11,346 nucleotides of DNA from Bifidobacterium sp. (GTDB lineage Bacteria; Actinomycetota; Actinomycetes; Actinomycetales; Bifidobacteriaceae). The DNA is taken from assembly GCA_022739095.1 (NCBI GenBank), contig JAIJEI010000054.1:1-11346 (forward strand), written 5' to 3'. Under the pieces are notes generated by a model. It saw nothing but the letters and a program-made list of their open reading frames with translations. It was not told the origin of the DNA and did not search any database. Positions 5,933-11,346 of the stretch are shown here, piece after piece (the first letter of the stretch is position 1; each line of letters starts with the position of its first letter). The position numbers and the translations under genes are program-made.

Positions 5933-6852
5933 TTACTGATTCTCCGCGCCTTCGGCGGTGGCCTCCATCAGGGCCTGGCGCACGTCGAGCGCAATCGACT
6001 CGGTGGCCTGGCTCAATGCGGCGATATCCGGCCCGTGCGAGGCGATGAAGCGGGACACGGTGACCAACACGTTGCCGCGCGTACCGCAGAACACGGTTTT
6101 CAGGTCCTTGGCCTCGGCTCCCTGCCAGCCGTAGCCGGGGGAAAGAATCGGGCCGGTGAACTTGGAGGGGTCCACGCCGGAATCCTGCGTCCATTGGCCG
6201 ATGGTGGCGCCGATGATCAGGCCCACCGAGCCCATGCCTTCGATATCCACGTTGTGCTTCTGTGCGGTGGAGGCGATGCCGTAGGCCACGGTGCGCCCCT
6301 TGTAGTCGCCGCTCTGGCGCAGCGCGGTTTGCAGGCTCATGCCTTCCGGGTTGGAGGTCAGGGAGGCGATGAACACGCCGCGCCCGTTTTCCAGCGCCTC
6401 GGTGATCAGGCCGTTCAGCGAACGCGCGCCATAGTACGGCAGCAGGGTGATGGCGTCGGCCAGCATCGGGGCGCCGGGCTTGAAGTAGACGTCCGCGATG
6501 GCGGAAATCGTGGTGGACAAGCCTCCATGCAGGCAATCCACGATGGTGATGACGCCCATCTGGCGTGCCGCGTACAGCACGCGTTCGAGCGCTTCGAAGC
6601 CCTTGGCCCCGTAACGCTCGAACATCGGCGTCTGGAATTTGACGGCTGCGGCCCGCCCGTTGGCCGCCTGCAGCATACGCATGGAGAAGAGTTCGGCGCC
6701 TTCGGCGTCGACGTTGTATCCCCAGTCGGTGAGGAGCTTGCGATGCGGGTCAATCCCGACGCACAACGGCCCGTATTTGGCCATTGAATTGCTTAACCGC
6801 AGACCGAAATCCGAATGTTGTGCCTGCAATTCCTCACCGCTGGGTGTAGTCA

Positions 6853-6853
<1 letters not shown>
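5933..6853 (-). CDS. pyrF: Orotidine 5'-phosphate decarboxylase homologue (type 2) lacking catalytic Lys/Asp; possible pseudoenzyme
   Basis: The scaffold is that of type-2 (mycobacterial-like) OMP decarboxylase, which converts OMP to UMP; 306 residues is slightly longer than the usual 270-285. Retained are G-I-D35-P-H, V-K72-F-Q, A-D-A-I-T-L-L-P-Y, T-S-N-P-E-G, I-I-G-A-T, S-P-G-Y-G-W-Q-G and V-S-R, which bind substrate or build the barrel. The signature catalytic stretch, D-A-K-R-G-D-I in the family, reads D106-C-L108-H-G-G111-L. The proton-donating Lys is Leu and the second Asp is Gly; I checked this against the DNA at 6520-6540. Nothing suggests a frameshift or sequencing error: the frame is intact and the flanks align. 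Standard decarboxylase activity is therefore doubtful. A second, true pyrF elsewhere would be expected. The start overlaps the carB stop in TGATG, implying coupled translation. The family call is firm; the function is uncertain. Confidence 0.88.
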
Positions 6854-10236
<3,383 letters not shown>

Positions 10237-10237
10237 A

Positions 10238-11346
10238 TCACTTACCTTCCTTGGAGTTGTTCTTCATAAGTTCGCAGAAACGGTCGAACAGGTAGGCCGC
10301 ATCGTGCGGGCCCGCTGCGGCCTCCGGGTGGTACTGCACGGAGAATGCGGGGATGTCCACGCACTGCAGGCCTTCGACCACGTCGTCGTTCAGGTCGATG
10401 TGGGAGACGAACACCTTGCCGTACTTGCCGTTCTCAAACGGCGCGTCGACCCGTTTGCCGATCGGGGCGTCGACCGCGAAGCCGTGGTTGTGGGCGGTGA
10501 CCTCGACCTTGCCGGTGGTCAGATCCTTGACCGGCTGGTTGATGCCGCGATGGCCGAACTTGAGCTTGTAGGTGCCGAAGCCGAGCGCGCGGCCGAGCAG
10601 CTGGTTGCCGAAGCAGATACCGAAGAACGGGTAGCCGGCGTCGAGCACCTGGCGCAGCAGCTCGATTTCGGGGCCGGCCTGTTCCGGGTCGCCAGGGCCG
10701 TTGGAGAAGAAGACGCCGTCCGGGTTCAGGTTCTCGATTTCGGCGAAGGTGATGGTGGAGGGCACCACGTGCACGCGGCAGCCACGCTCGGCCATGCGGT
10801 GCGGGGTCATGCCCTTGATACCGAGGTCCACGGCGGCCACGGTGTACAGCGGCTCCTTGCCTTCGTATTCGCCACACGGCTCGATGGTGTAGGTCTCCTT
10901 GGTGGACACTTCGTCGTACAGGCTCAGGCCCTGCATCTGCGGGGTGTTCTTGACTTCTTCGAGAAGCTGCTCGACGGTCTTGAGCGCGCCGGTGGCCTGG
11001 TCGGTCAGGGCGTCGCCGGAGAAGATGCCGGCGCGCATCACGCCTGCGGAACGCAGGTGGCGCACCAGCTTACGGGTGTCGATGTGGCTCAGGCCGACGA
11101 TGCCGTTCCTGACGAGGTCGTCGTCAAGGCTGCCTTCGGCACGCCAGTTGCTCACGTTCGGAGAGGGATCACGCACGATGTATCCGGCAACCCAGATACG
11201 GGAGGACTCAGGGTCTTCGCTGTTGACGCCGGTATCGCCGATGTGCGGGAACGTCTGCACAACGATCTGGCGATCGTAGCTCGGATCGGTGAGCGTCTCC
11301 TGGTATCCGGTCATACCGGTGGCGAAGACGATCTCACCGGTCGTCT
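10238..11346 (-). CDS. carA: Carbamoyl-phosphate synthase small (glutamine amidotransferase) subunit, 5' end missing
   Basis: Glutamine-hydrolysing subunit that supplies ammonia to CarB. The reading frame continues to the right edge: residues T-T-G-E-I-V-F-A-T-G precede the Met at 11314, matching the family's G-E-x-V-F-x-T-x-M-T-G-Y-Q-E block, so that Met is internal and the real start lies outside the window. The N-terminal domain (S-H-I-D-T-R-K-L-V-R) leads into a class I glutamine amidotransferase domain. The nucleophile Cys is in G-I-C-F-G-N-Q (codon 10613-10615), and the His/Glu pair is in Q-Y-H-P-E-A (His 10328-10330, Glu 10322-10324); H-N-H-G-F is also present. The triad is complete. 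369 codons are visible including the stop. One base separates its TGA from the carB ATG, so the two are translated together, as expected for equimolar subunits. Confidence 0.98.
   Translation of the reverse strand, partial: TTGEIVFATGMTGYQETLTDPSYDRQIVVQTFPHIGDTGVNSEDPESSRIWVAGYIVRDPSPNVSNWRAEGSLDDDLVRNGIVGLSHIDTRKLVRHLRSAGVMRAGIFSGDALTDQATGALKTVEQLLEEVKNTPQMQGLSLYDEVSTKETYTIEPCGEYEGKEPLYTVAAVDLGIKGMTPHRMAERGCRVHVVPSTITFAEIENLNPDGVFFSNGPGDPEQAGPEIELLRQVLDAGYPFFGICFGNQLLGRALGFGTYKLKFGHRGINQPVKDLTTGKVEVTAHNHGFAVDAPIGKRVDAPFENGKYGKVFVSHIDLNDDVVEGLQCVDIPAFSVQYHPEAAAGPHDAAYLFDRFCELMKNNSKEGK

Noticed and set aside
11312..11314. ATG at 11314 as the carA start
   Set aside because: The frame continues upstream with the conserved G-E-I-V-F block, so this is an internal Met of a gene cut by the window edge.

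Overview
The window looks like a chromosomal segment of a high-GC Gram-positive bacterium, most likely a Bifidobacterium close to B. longum. This rests on the base composition (about 60% GC by eye), strong avoidance of TTA/CTA/TCA codons, actinobacterial-type CarA/CarB/Gmk sequences and a type-2 (mycobacterial-like) PyrF scaffold. The species assignment is inference; no database search was possible.

Layout from left to right. (1) Positions 1-479, minus: the N-terminal part of a polar amino-acid ABC transporter permease that runs off the left edge. (2) 711-1361, plus: a small serine esterase of the phospholipase/carboxylesterase family. (3) 1370-3625, minus: an EF-G-like GTPase of the Tet(M)/Tet(O) superfamily. 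It belongs to the chromosomal branch lacking the tetracycline-displacing loop and carries three low-complexity insertions. (4) 3772-4479, plus: a stand-alone DEDDh 3'-5' exonuclease (DnaQ type), divergent from the GTPase. (5) 4480-5162: 683 bases with no credible gene but dense structure. It holds four hairpins spaced about 105-120 bp apart with AAACG in every loop, a fifth larger inverted repeat, and 13-bp direct repeats at both edges that copy the 3' end of gmk. (6) 5163-11346, minus: a nucleotide cluster transcribed carA -> carB -> pyrF -> gmk.

The right-hand cluster makes biochemical sense. CarA and CarB make carbamoyl phosphate for pyrimidines and arginine, the PyrF family makes UMP, and Gmk phosphorylates GMP. 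carA/carB are 1 bp apart and carB/pyrF overlap in TGATG, so those three are almost certainly cotranscribed. gmk follows after 179 bp and may have its own promoter.

Two points deserve most attention. The PyrF homologue keeps substrate-binding motifs but has lost the catalytic Lys and second Asp of the D-x-K-R-G-D signature (it reads D-C-L-H-G-G), so it is probably not an ordinary OMP decarboxylase. The region 4480-5162 looks like a degenerate tandem array of structured units, possibly a remnant element at the 3' end of gmk or an undescribed structured RNA or protein-binding array.
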